Of a DNA stretch of 64,000 nucleotides, positions 41,539-50,561 are shown piece after piece (position 1 is the stretch's first letter; every line of letters starts with the position of its first letter). Made by a program: the position numbers and the translations under genes. The DNA is from Palsa-504 sp963800415 (GTDB lineage: Bacteria > Actinomycetota > Actinomycetes > Streptosporangiales > Streptosporangiaceae), in NCBI GenBank assembly GCA_963800415.1, contig CAWDBS010000009.1:1-64000 (forward strand), read 5' to 3'. The notes under the pieces are model-generated. The model made no database searches, was not told the DNA's origin, and saw only the letters and a list, made by a program, of their open reading frames with translations.

Positions 41539-43654
41539 ATGCGTATCTGGCCAGGAACGCCTTACCCGCTCGGTGCGACATGGGACGGATGGGGCACCAA
41601 CTTCGCCCTTTTTTCCGAGGTCGCGGAGCGCGTAGAGCTCTGCCTTTTCGACCAGGCCGACGACGGTAGCGGCACGCTCACCGAGACCAGGGTCGAGCTG
41701 ACCGAGATCGACGGATTCGTGTGGCACGGTTACCTGCCCGGCATCGCGCCGGGCCAGCGGTACGGCTACCGCGTGCACGGGCCGTACGATCCCCCGCGCG
41801 GGCTGCGCTGCGAAGGGTCCAAGCTGCTGCTCGACCCGTACGGCAAGGCGGTCGAGGGTGACCTCCGCTGGGATGAGTCTCTTTTCGACTACCAGTTCGC
41901 CAATCCCAGGAAACGGAACACCAAGGACAGCGCGTCGCACATGCCGAAGAACGTGGTCATCCGCCCGTTCTTCGACTGGGGTAACGACCGGGCCCCGCAG
42001 ATCCCCTACCACGAGACGATCATCTACGAAGCGCACGTGCGCGGGCTGACCCTGTGCCACCCGGAGGTCCCGGCGGCGCAGCGCGGCACCTACGCCGGGC
42101 TCGCCCACCCCGCGGTGATCGCGCACCTGCAGCGAATCGGGGTCACCGCGGTCGAGCTCATGCCGGTGCACCAGTTCGTCGCCGAGCAGTCCCTGGTTGC
42201 CCGGGGCCTGACCAACTACTGGGGCTACAACACGATCGGCTTCCTGGCCCCGCACAACCGCTACTCCTCGGCCGGCCAGCGCGGCGAGCAGGTCGGCGAG
42301 TTCAAGACGATGGTCAAGGCTTTGCACGAGGCCGGCATCGAGGTCATCCTGGACGTGGTGTACAACCACACCGCCGAGGGCGACCATATGGGGCCCACGC
42401 TGTCCTTCCGTGGCATCGATAACGCCGCCTACTACCGGCTCGCGGACTCCGAGCCCTGGCGCTACCTGGATTACACCGGCTGCGGGAACAGCCTCAACGC
42501 CCGGCATCCGCATTCACTGCAGCTGGTCATGGACTCGCTGCGGTACTGGATCCTGGAGATGCACGTCGACGGGTTCCGGTTCGACCTGGCGGCTGCGCTG
42601 GCCAGGGAACTGCACGACGTGGACCGGCTGTCCACCTTCTTCGACCTGGTCCAGCAGGATCCGGTGGTCTCCCAGGTGAAGCTGATCGCCGAGCCGTGGG
42701 ACGTCGGCGAGGGCGGTTACCAGGTCGGCAACTTCCCGCCGCTGTGGACCGAGTGGAACGGAAAGTACCGCGACACCGTCCGCGACTTCTGGCGCGGCCG
42801 CCCGTCGACCATGCCAGAGTTCGGGTCGCGGCTCACCGGGTCGAGTGACCTGTACGCGACGAGCGGACGCCGTCCCGTCGCCTCGATCAACTTCGTCACC
42901 TGCCACGACGGGTTCACCCTGCATGACCTGGTCAGCTACAACCACAAGCACAACGAGGCCAACGGCGAGGACAACCGGGACGGCGCCGACGACAACCGCT
43001 CGTGGAACTGCGGCGTGAAAGGCCAGACCGACGATCCCGCCGTCAACGAGCTGCGGGCCAGGCAGAAGCGGAACTTCCTGGTCACCCTGTTCCTGTCCCA
43101 GGGTGTCCCGATGCTGCTGGCCGGCGATGAGATGGGCCGCACTCAGCGCGGCAACAACAACGCCTATTGCCAGGACAACGAGATCTCCTGGGTGGACTGG
43201 AGCCGGGCGGCGGCCGAAGAGGACCTGCTGCAGTTCACCGAGACGCTGGCCAGCCTGCGCCGCGACCACCCGGTATTCCGGCGACGCCGGTTCTTCCGCG
43301 GCCAGGGTCCGGGGCTCCAGAAGGGGGACATCGTTCTGGCTCACCCCGGCCGGGGACGTGATGACCGACGCGGACTGGGGCGCCAGCGACGCCAAGTCGC
43401 TCGCGGTGTTCCTCAACGGGGACCAGATCAGCGAGCCGGACCCGCGCGGCGGGAAGATCAGCGACGCCAGGTTCTTGCTGCTGTTCAATGCGCACAGCAA
43501 GCCGATCACGTTCACCTTGCCCGAGGTCAGCTACGCGGCCGGCTGGCAGGTCGTCATCGACACTGGGCGCGGGGTGCCCGGGGCGATCCACCCGCCGAAG
43601 AAGGAAATCGAGGTCGGCCACCACGCCGTGGTCGTGCTACGGTCCACCGAGTGA
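41539..43654 (+). pseudogene. glgX: glycogen debranching enzyme GlgX with one frameshift
   Basis: About 705 aa when joined. N-terminal CBM48 (PGTPYPLGATWDGWGTNFAL), then a GH13 barrel with DVVYNHTAEG, GFRFDLAAAL (nucleophile Asp), IAEPWDVG (acid Glu) and NFVTCHDG (Asp). At about 43,336 one extra base (GTT-C-TGG) moves the frame; homology continues as WLTPAGDVMTDADWGAS to TGA 43652. Hydrolyses alpha-1,6 branches of glycogen. Because of the indel, the first frame runs on into the next gene and looks like a 955-residue fusion. Confidence 0.9.
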
Positions 43655-44406
43655 GCCTGCGTCAGCTGCTTCCCGCCGGCACTGATTCTCGGGGCGACCC
43701 GGACCTGGTGGCGCTGTACGCCTACCCGGACGGCCAGTGGCTGCGCGCCAACATGGTGTCGAGTGCGGACGGCGCCGCGAGCCTGGACGGCGCCTCGGCG
43801 AGCCTGTCCTCCGACACGGACCGGCGCGTATTCGCGCTGCTGCGCACGCTGTCCGATGTCATCCTGGTCGGTGCCGGGACGGCGCGCGCCGAGCGCTACA
43901 AGCCAGTCAGGCCACGGGAGCTCCTGCGTGACCTGCGGGACGGCCGGCCGCTGACCCCGCCGATCGCGGTGATCACCCGGCGCCTCGACCTCGACCCGGA
44001 CAGCCTCCTGATCACCGCGGCCCCGCCGGACGCCCGCACCATCGTCATCACCACTTCCCGGGCGCCTGCCGACCGCCGCGCCTCGCTGGCCAGGCACGCC
44101 GACATCATCGTGGCCGGCGACCAGACCGTCGACCTGAAGACCGCCGTCAGCGCGCTCGCCAAGCGCGGCCACCGCCGCATGCTCGCCGAGGGAGGCCCCC
44201 ACCTGCTCGCCCAGCTAGTCCAGGCCGGGCTGATGGACGAGTTGTGCCTTACCCTCAGCCCGCTGCTGGCGGGCCCCGGCGCGAGCCGGATCGTGGCCGG
44301 CGCCCCAGGGATCGGGCCCGCGACCCTGCCGCTGCCGCTTACCCTGGCTCACGTCCTCGAAGAGGACGGCTTCCTGCTGTGCCGGTACACCACAAAAGAC
44401 CATTGA
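43651..44406 (+). CDS. RibD C-terminal/dihydrofolate-reductase-like pyrimidine reductase
   Basis: 251 aa from GTG 43651, which overlaps the glgX stop (GTGA). RibD_C/DHFR-type fold: ANMVSSADGAASLDG (about residue 35), VILVGAGTARAE, and GGPHLLAQLVQAGLMDELCL. NADPH-dependent reductase; riboflavin-pathway or other pteridine/pyrimidine substrate not determined. Confidence 0.88.
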   Translation: MSLRQLLPAGTDSRGDPDLVALYAYPDGQWLRANMVSSADGAASLDGASASLSSDTDRRVFALLRTLSDVILVGAGTARAERYKPVRPRELLRDLRDGRPLTPPIAVITRRLDLDPDSLLITAAPPDARTIVITTSRAPADRRASLARHADIIVAGDQTVDLKTAVSALAKRGHRRMLAEGGPHLLAQLVQAGLMDELCLTLSPLLAGPGASRIVAGAPGIGPATLPLPLTLAHVLEEDGFLLCRYTTKDH

Positions 44407-44434
44407 CCCGAACGGACCGGGTGCGTGCCCTGGT

Positions 44435-44527
44435 TCACGGCCGGGGCAGCAGGCCGCGCTCAAATCCGGTGGCCACCGCGGCGGCGCGGTCGTTGACGCC
44501 GAGCTTGGCGTAGATGTGCAGCCGCTG
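44435..44527 (-). pseudogene. C-terminal remnant of a LuxR/NarL-type response regulator
   Basis: About 30 codons: QRLHIYAKLGVNDRAAAVAT then GFERGLLPRP and stop. This is the recognition-helix end of a LuxR HTH (normally VKTHLLHIYAKLGVNDR). Nothing upstream continues the domain. The rest of the gap to 44,763 holds no convincing gene. Confidence 0.6.
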
Positions 44528-44763
44528 GCCGGCCTGGCCAGCTGGAGCCCCGGGGATCAACCGTTCGGCTGACCCCGGCCTGGGCGAGTCCACCGCCTAC
44601 CTCACTGGGGCCGAACTCGCCGAGATCGATGCCGGGTGATTAACTCGCTGGGTGATGACACGCCCGCGGGCCGGGACGTTTAGCCTGACGTTGGAAAGGC
44701 TCACCTCCGCCCGCTCGGACGATGAGAGCGGCCCAGACATCCACGGAGACGGGAGAAGGGTCC

Positions 44764-46167
44764 ATGCCGCTGCACACCCAGGTGGACGAGTCCAGCCAGG
44801 ACGCCGGACTCGACGTCAACCCGGTCTATGTCCAGGAGCTGAGCTGCGAGATCCCGCGGTACCGGCTGCCCGAGCACGGCGTACTGCCGCGCACCGCGCT
44901 GCAGGTGATCCGGGACGAGCTCATCCTCGACGGCAACGCCCGGCTCAACCTGGCTACGTTCGTCACCACGTGGATGGAGCCGGAGGCCGAGCAGCTGATG
45001 GCCGAGTGCGCGGCCAAGAACATGATCGACAAGGATGAGTACCCGCAGACCGCCGAGCTCGAGCGGCGCTGCGTGAACATCCTCAGCAGCCTGTGGAACG
45101 CACCCGCCGGAAGGACGGCGACCGGCTGCTCCACCACCGGCTCGAGCGAGGCCTGCATGCTCGGCGGCATGGCGCTGCTGTGGCGCTGGCGGGCCCGGCG
45201 GAAGGCGGCGAGGCTCGACGCGGCCAAGCCGAACCTGGTGATGGGCTCGAACGTGCAGGTGTGCTGGGAGAAGTTCTGCCGCTACTGGCAGGTCGAGCCC
45301 CGCTACGTGCCGATGGTCCCCGGGCGGCTGCACCTGCGCGGCGCCGAGGCCGTGGCCAGGTGCGACGAGAACACCATCGGCGTAGTGGCGATCCTGGGCT
45401 CTACCATGGACGGCAGCTACGAGCCCGTCCTGGAGATCAGCCGGGCCCTGGACCGGCTGCAGGCCGAGCAGGGCCACGACGTCCCGGTGCACGTGGACGG
45501 GGCGTCGGGCGGATTCGTCGCTCCTTTCCTTCAGCCGGAGCTGGAATGGGATTTCCGGGTTCCCCGGGTGGCCTCGATCAACGCCTCGGGGCACAAGTAC
45601 GGCCTGGTGTATCCCGGGGTGGGCTGGATAATGTGGCGAACCCCGGACGCGCTGCCCGAGGACCTCGTTTTCAAGGTCAACTACCTGGGCGGCGAGATGC
45701 CGACGTTCGCGCTCAACTTCTCCCGGCCCGGCGCGCAGGTCGCCGCCCAGTACTACAACTTCATCAGGCTCGGCCACGAGGGCTACCGGCACGTCCACCA
45801 GACCTGCCAGGATATCGCCCTCCACCTGTCCGGCGAGATCGGCAGGATGGGCCCGTTCGACCTGCTCACCGAGGGCCGGGACCTCCCGGTGTTCGCGTTC
45901 AAGCTGCGCGACGGCATCACCGGCTACTCAGTGTTCGACGTATCGGAACGGCTGCGGATCCGCGGCTGGCAGGTGCCGGCCTACACCTTCCCTGACGACA
46001 TGGCGGACACCGCGGTCATGCGGATCGTGGTCAGGAACGGCTTCAGCATGGACCTAGCCGAACTGCTGCTTGAAGATCTGCGGCTGCACGTGCGGATGCT
46101 GGAGCGCCATCCGCACGTGCAGCCACCGCCGGAGATCCAGCGCAAGCGCCAGAGCTTCAAGCACTGA
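44764..46167 (+). CDS. gadB: glutamate decarboxylase
   Basis: 467 aa from ATG 44764 with GGAGAAGGG upstream; an ATG 14 codons earlier lacks a site. PLP-binding lysine in NASGHKYGLVYPGVGW (about residue 275) and the substrate region TGSSEACMLGGMALLW. Converts glutamate to GABA with proton consumption. No gadC antiporter next to it. Confidence 0.95.
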   Translation: MPLHTQVDESSQDAGLDVNPVYVQELSCEIPRYRLPEHGVLPRTALQVIRDELILDGNARLNLATFVTTWMEPEAEQLMAECAAKNMIDKDEYPQTAELERRCVNILSSLWNAPAGRTATGCSTTGSSEACMLGGMALLWRWRARRKAARLDAAKPNLVMGSNVQVCWEKFCRYWQVEPRYVPMVPGRLHLRGAEAVARCDENTIGVVAILGSTMDGSYEPVLEISRALDRLQAEQGHDVPVHVDGASGGFVAPFLQPELEWDFRVPRVASINASGHKYGLVYPGVGWIMWRTPDALPEDLVFKVNYLGGEMPTFALNFSRPGAQVAAQYYNFIRLGHEGYRHVHQTCQDIALHLSGEIGRMGPFDLLTEGRDLPVFAFKLRDGITGYSVFDVSERLRIRGWQVPAYTFPDDMADTAVMRIVVRNGFSMDLAELLLEDLRLHVRMLERHPHVQPPPEIQRKRQSFKH

Positions 46168-46188
46168 ACCGGCAGACAGGAGCTGACG

Positions 46189-48228
46189 ATGACGACGCTG
46201 CGCAGCTACGTGAGTGGGGCATGGACCGAACCGGCCGACGGCGGGCGGCCGGTGCTTGACGCGGTGACCAGTGAGGAAGTCGCCCGGGTGTCATCAGCGG
46301 GGATCGACCTGGGAGCGGCGCTCGGCTACGGCCGCATCGCCGGCGGCCCGGCCCTGCGGGAGCTGACCTTTCATCAGCGGGCCGCGCTGCTCAAATCGCT
46401 CGGGCTGCAGCTGCGCGAGCACCGCCAGGAACTGTACGACCTGTCCGCCCGCACCGGGGCGACGCTCGGGGACTCCAAGTTCGACATCGACGGCGGCATC
46501 GGCGTGCTGCTCAGCTACGCCAGCCGGGCCAAGCGCGAACTGCCCAACGACACGATCCTGGCCGAGGGCCCGGCCGAGCCGCTCGGTAAGGGCGGGACGT
46601 TCCTCGGCCAGCACATCCTCACTCCGCTGCGCGGAGTCGCGGTGCAGATCAACGCCTTCAACTTCCCGGTCTGGGGGCCGCTGGAGAAGTTCGCCCCCGC
46701 GTTCATCGCCGGGGTGCCCAGCCTGATCAAGCCGGCCACCCAGACCGCGTACCTGACCGTCAGGCTGGTCGAGCTGATGGCGGACTCCGGGTTGCTACCG
46801 GAGGGGTCGCTTCAGCTGGTCTGCGGCAGTGTCGGCGGCCTGTTCGATGATCTCGGCGAACAGGATCTTGTGGCGTTCACCGGGTCAGCCGCGACCGCGC
46901 GACAGCTGCGGGCGCACCCGGCCATCGTCGCGCGGTCAGTGCGATTCAACGCCGAGGCGGATTCGCTGAACTGCTCGGTCCTCGGTCCCGAGGCGGGTCC
47001 GGGCACACCCGAGTTCGACCTGTACATCCGGCAGCTGGTCAGCGAGATGACGGTCAAGGCCGGCCAGAAGTGCACCGCGATCCGGCGGGCGCTGGTCCCG
47101 GTCGCGCTGGCCGACCAGGTGGCCGAGGCGGCGCGCGACCGGCTGGCCACGGTGGTGGTGGGCAACCCGGCGGAGGAAAGCGTGCGGATGGGCGCGCTGG
47201 CCGGGCTTGAGCAGCGCGAGGAGGTCCGGCGTTCGGTCAAGACCCTGCTGTCGGCCGGGCGGATCGTGTCCGGTGACCCGGACCACGTGGACGTCGTCGG
47301 GGCCAGCGCCGAGCGGGGCGCGTTCATGGCGCCGCTGCTGCTGCGGGCCGACGACGCCAGCCGCCCGGAGCCGCATCAGGTCGAGGCGTTCGGGCCGGTC
47401 AGCACGATCATCGGCTACCGCGACACCGACCAGGTGATCGAGCTCGCGGCACGCGGCCGGGGCAGCCTGGCCGGATCGATCGTGACGGCCGACCCCTCCT
47501 TCGCCCGCGACGTGGTCCTCGGCCTGGCGCCGTGGCACGGCCGGCTGCTGGTCCTGGACCGCGAGGACGCGGCCGAGTCGACCGGGCACGGATCGCCGCT
47601 GCCCATGCTCGTCCACGGCGGTCCGGGACGGGCCGGCGGCGGCGAGGAGATGGGCGGCATCCGCGGCGTGCTGCACCACATGCAACGCACGGCGGTGCAG
47701 GCCAGCCCGCGGGTGCTGTCGGCGGTGACCCGCCGCTGGGTCCCGGGTACCGAACGGACTACCGGCGGCGGCCACCCCTTCCGGAAGTCGCTCGCCGAAC
47801 TGCGTATCGGCGACACGGTAATAGCCGGGCCGCGCCAGGTCACGCTCGCGGACATCGAGCACTTCGCCGAGTTCACCGGCGATACCTTCTACGCCCACAT
47901 GGACGAGGAGGCCGCCCGGGCGAACCCGTTCTTCGACGGCCGGGTGGCCCACGGCTACCTCATCATCTCCTTCGCCGCCGGCCTGTTCGTCCAGCCCGAT
48001 CCCGGTCCCGTGCTGGCCAACTACGGCCTGGAGAACCTGCGCTTCCTCACCCCCGTCTACCCGGGCGACGAGCTGACGGTGACGCTCACCTGCAAGCAGA
48101 TCACCCCGCGCGAGGACGCCCCGCACGGCGAGGTGCGATGGGACGCCAGCGTGACCAACCAGGACGGCAAGCCGGTGGCCAGCTACGACGTGCTGACCCT
48201 GGTCGCGAAGCAGTGGCCGCCCGCCTAG
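46189..48228 (+). CDS. paaZ: PaaZ, bifunctional oxepin-CoA hydrolase / aldehyde dehydrogenase
   Basis: 679 aa. An aldehyde-dehydrogenase domain (residues about 1-520; NAFNFPVWGPLEKFAPAFIA, catalytic Cys in KAGQKCTAIRR at about 297) is fused to a MaoC hydratase domain (about 535-679; FTGDTFYAHMDEEAARANPF, DGRVAHGYLIISFAAGL). Ring-opening step of phenylacetate degradation. ATG with CAGGAG upstream. No other paa gene is in the window. Confidence 0.93.
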   Translation: MTTLRSYVSGAWTEPADGGRPVLDAVTSEEVARVSSAGIDLGAALGYGRIAGGPALRELTFHQRAALLKSLGLQLREHRQELYDLSARTGATLGDSKFDIDGGIGVLLSYASRAKRELPNDTILAEGPAEPLGKGGTFLGQHILTPLRGVAVQINAFNFPVWGPLEKFAPAFIAGVPSLIKPATQTAYLTVRLVELMADSGLLPEGSLQLVCGSVGGLFDDLGEQDLVAFTGSAATARQLRAHPAIVARSVRFNAEADSLNCSVLGPEAGPGTPEFDLYIRQLVSEMTVKAGQKCTAIRRALVPVALADQVAEAARDRLATVVVGNPAEESVRMGALAGLEQREEVRRSVKTLLSAGRIVSGDPDHVDVVGASAERGAFMAPLLLRADDASRPEPHQVEAFGPVSTIIGYRDTDQVIELAARGRGSLAGSIVTADPSFARDVVLGLAPWHGRLLVLDREDAAESTGHGSPLPMLVHGGPGRAGGGEEMGGIRGVLHHMQRTAVQASPRVLSAVTRRWVPGTERTTGGGHPFRKSLAELRIGDTVIAGPRQVTLADIEHFAEFTGDTFYAHMDEEAARANPFFDGRVAHGYLIISFAAGLFVQPDPGPVLANYGLENLRFLTPVYPGDELTVTLTCKQITPREDAPHGEVRWDASVTNQDGKPVASYDVLTLVAKQWPPA

Positions 48229-48254
48229 GGCACCTGCGGGGCATTCCGGGAACG

Positions 48255-49991
48255 TTACGGCCGGGGAGCCAGGGCCAGGCCGAGCGCGACCGCGTAGCGG
48301 TGGCCGAGCGGCCCGCCCGGGCAGGTGCCGCCGACGTCGCCGCGGCCGACGGCCACCCCGTCGGGCAGCGACCGCCCGAGCACGCTGAGCAGTTCCTCGT
48401 CACCGGCCGGGCCGCCGACCACGAGAACCTGGGCGGGGTCCTGGCCGAGCGTCCGCACCGCCCGGCCGAAGTTGGCCGCCAGCACGGCCTGCTTGAGCCG
48501 CAGCCGGATGGCGCGCCACTCGCCGGGCCCGTGGCGGCGGTCGAACGGCAGCCAGCCGCCGGGCCCTTCCACCGCGAGCATGCCGGCCGCCGAGGCCGGC
48601 GCCGGGACGTCCAGGAAACCGCGGCTGCCGTCCTCGGCCTCGAACCGCTGGCCGCCGTCCACTCGCACGCACGGTCCGCGCTTGACCCAGCCGGCGGACG
48701 CACGCGGGATGGCGAGCATCTCCGCCACCGCGGCGGTGAGCAGTTCCCCGGCCCCCGCAGCCACCACGCTGCCCCTGGGCCCGAGGACGTCGATCGTGCC
48801 GGCTCCAAGGTCGACGACGGTCGCGTCGTCGCGGGCGCCCGGCGTGGTGAGGGCACCGAGCCGGGCCGCGGCCGGCTCGCTGACCGGGCTGTGCACCGGT
48901 ACCTCCAGCAGGTCGCGCAGGACGGACGCCGCCTGCTCGTCGCCCGCGCGGCTCAGCGAGGCGACCAGCACCGCCCGCCCGGTGCTGCCCTGCCGCGCGG
49001 TGGCCGCCTCGGCCGCGGCGGCCAGGTCCACCGCGAACAGGTCGTCGACCTCGCCTTGCGAGGAAGCGGCACCGAAGGCCCGCCCCGTACCGAAGGCCGA
49101 CACCGCGCCGACCGGCCAGCCGGCTAGCCGCGGGCAGGCGACCCGCAGCGGGAGACGGCCGTCCCCAGCGGTCACCACCCAGGGCTCGGCCGGGGCCGCC
49201 GGCGCGTCCGGGGCGGCGGGCAGCAATCCCACCACGGCGTTGCCGTGGTCAGCCAGCGCCCGGCTCACCGCAGCCGCGTCGGCCGCCTCGCCGGCGGCCA
49301 GGCCGAGCCGGGCGCCGAGGGCCACCGGGTCGGCCAGCAGGCGCAGCGTGTGCCCCGGCGGGCGCACCTCGACCGCCAGCAGCCGGCACGCGGCCGCAGC
49401 GGCGGCGTCCACCTGGTCGATGACCGGCACGCCGCCGGGCAGGCGGTTGGCCACCAGCACGCCCTCGTCGCCGGACACCAGTACCGCGCCGATCCGCGTC
49501 CCGGCCGCCAGCAGTGCCCGCAGCCGGGTGGCGGCCTCGTCGTAGCGCAAGCCGGGCGGCACGACCGCTACCACCGCGTCCGCGCCGCGAGGCGCGGGGG
49601 CACCGGCGGGAAGGGGGGCGCCACGGGGCCCGGGGTCGCCGGGGCGAAGGGGCGCGTCAAGGGACAGGGGCACGCCGACACAGACCCCGGTCCCGCCGGG
49701 GGTGGGCACGCCCGCGGCCAGCACCCGCAGCCGCCCGGCCGGGGTGGCGACGTCGGGGATGGTCACCACCGCGGTGTCCACCGCGCGCAGCGGCGCGATC
49801 CGCGCCTCCCCCGCCGTGCGGCCGAGCTGGCGCTCCAGCCGGCGGACCAGCGCGGCCGCGCCCCGCAGCGAGCCCGGCGATCCCTTGCGGCCGCGGGTCG
49901 GCACCCGGCCCGCGCCGAGGATCTTGCCGCCGGCCACCAGTACGACCTCCGTCGTGGCGTTCCCGACGTCGACCCCGGCGATCACCGTCAC
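48255..49991 (-). CDS. diol/glycerol dehydratase reactivase large subunit (PduG/DdrA-like)
   Basis: 578 aa. Actin-like ATPase motifs: IAGVDVGNATTEVVLV at the N-terminus, GTGVCVGVPL, DEGVLVANRLPGGVPVIDQV, and ALTTPGARDDATVVDLGAGT (about 380-400). Releases inactivated B12 from diol dehydratase. A Pro/Gly/Arg-rich low-complexity stretch (about residues 105-130, PLRPGDPGPRGAPLPAGAPA) is unusual. The small reactivase subunit (PduH) is not encoded here. Last gene of the BMC operon. Confidence 0.87.
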   Translation of the reverse strand: MTVIAGVDVGNATTEVVLVAGGKILGAGRVPTRGRKGSPGSLRGAAALVRRLERQLGRTAGEARIAPLRAVDTAVVTIPDVATPAGRLRVLAAGVPTPGGTGVCVGVPLSLDAPLRPGDPGPRGAPLPAGAPAPRGADAVVAVVPPGLRYDEAATRLRALLAAGTRIGAVLVSGDEGVLVANRLPGGVPVIDQVDAAAAAACRLLAVEVRPPGHTLRLLADPVALGARLGLAAGEAADAAAVSRALADHGNAVVGLLPAAPDAPAAPAEPWVVTAGDGRLPLRVACPRLAGWPVGAVSAFGTGRAFGAASSQGEVDDLFAVDLAAAAEAATARQGSTGRAVLVASLSRAGDEQAASVLRDLLEVPVHSPVSEPAAARLGALTTPGARDDATVVDLGAGTIDVLGPRGSVVAAGAGELLTAAVAEMLAIPRASAGWVKRGPCVRVDGGQRFEAEDGSRGFLDVPAPASAAGMLAVEGPGGWLPFDRRHGPGEWRAIRLRLKQAVLAANFGRAVRTLGQDPAQVLVVGGPAGDEELLSVLGRSLPDGVAVGRGDVGGTCPGGPLGHRYAVALGLALAPRP

Positions 49992-50003
49992 CCGGCGGCC
50001 TCC

Positions 50004-50393
50004 CTAGGCGGACAGGCCCCGGCGGGCGTAGACCTCCGCCGCCTCGGTCAGCAGCGCGGCGCAGCGGGGCAGCCCCCGCCCGGCCAGCGACGCACCCAGC
50101 TCGGCCAGCTGGGCGGACGTGGACCGGCCCGGCCGCAGCGCCTCGTAGATGGCCAGCACCTCGTCGTCGGGCAGCCGGGTCAGCTCGGCCGCGCGGCGCA
50201 GGTTCTCCGCCAGCTGCGGGTTGCCGTGCCGTTCGGCCACGGCCGCCTGGCGCTCCAGCGTCTCGGGGTGGATCCGCAGGTCCGCCACGCCGATCTCGCC
50301 CGCCCGGACCGCGTCCACGGTCAGCCCGTCCACCGGCTTCCCCGACAGCGCCCGGATCTCGGTCCCGTCAGTCACGTCAGTCTCGTTCACCAC
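50004..50393 (-). CDS. pduE: propanediol/glycerol dehydratase small subunit (PduE)
   Basis: About 129 aa. Conserved: LSGKPVDGLTVDAVRAGEI, DLRIHPETLERQAAVAE, PQLAENLRRAAELTRLPDDE and VLAIYEALRPGRST. Start uncertain: GTG 50393 or 50390 is chosen; the frame is open to GTG 50447, but that part is made of tandem repeats. Third chain of the B12-dependent dehydratase with the fused PduCD upstream. Confidence 0.9.
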   Translation of the reverse strand: MVNETDVTDGTEIRALSGKPVDGLTVDAVRAGEIGVADLRIHPETLERQAAVAERHGNPQLAENLRRAAELTRLPDDEVLAIYEALRPGRSTSAQLAELGASLAGRGLPRCAALLTEAAEVYARRGLSA

Positions 50394-50400
50394 GTCAGTC

Positions 50401-50495
50401 AACCGCCCCGATGTCCCAGTGGGCCGAGTCAACCGGCTCGATGTCACATTGTGCCGGTCCTATGCGGCTCGATGTCACATCGTGCCGGAAGCGTA
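50401..50495. repeat. about 31-bp imperfect tandem repeat x3 between pduCD and pduE
   Basis: Three units spaced 30-31 bp (cores at 50,410, 50,440 and 50,471). The last contains the perfect palindrome GATGTCACATC, the second GATGTCACATT, the first a degenerate GATGTCCCAGT. Each is framed by CGGCTC and GTGCCGG-like flanks. Could be an operator array or a decayed repeat element. Confidence 0.7.
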
Positions 50496-50561
50496 CGGCG
50501 CGCTGGTGGTGCGGGATGTACTGGTGGTGCGGTGCATGGAGGGCGTCGGAAGGCGCGTTTC

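Noticed and set aside
41539..44406. 955-residue GlgX-RibD fusion
   Set aside because: Produced by a one-base frameshift; GlgX homology continues in another frame to a stop that overlaps the reductase start.
44528..44640. Possible aldo/keto reductase C-terminal fragment on the plus strand
   Set aside because: The short frame ending ELAEIDAG is too weak and generic to support a call.
49590..49680. G/C-rich Pro/Gly/Arg stretch in the reactivase gene as another G-tract repeat
   Set aside because: It lacks the G-run/TCC/G-run/C-run hairpin core shared by the other copies; could be plain low complexity.
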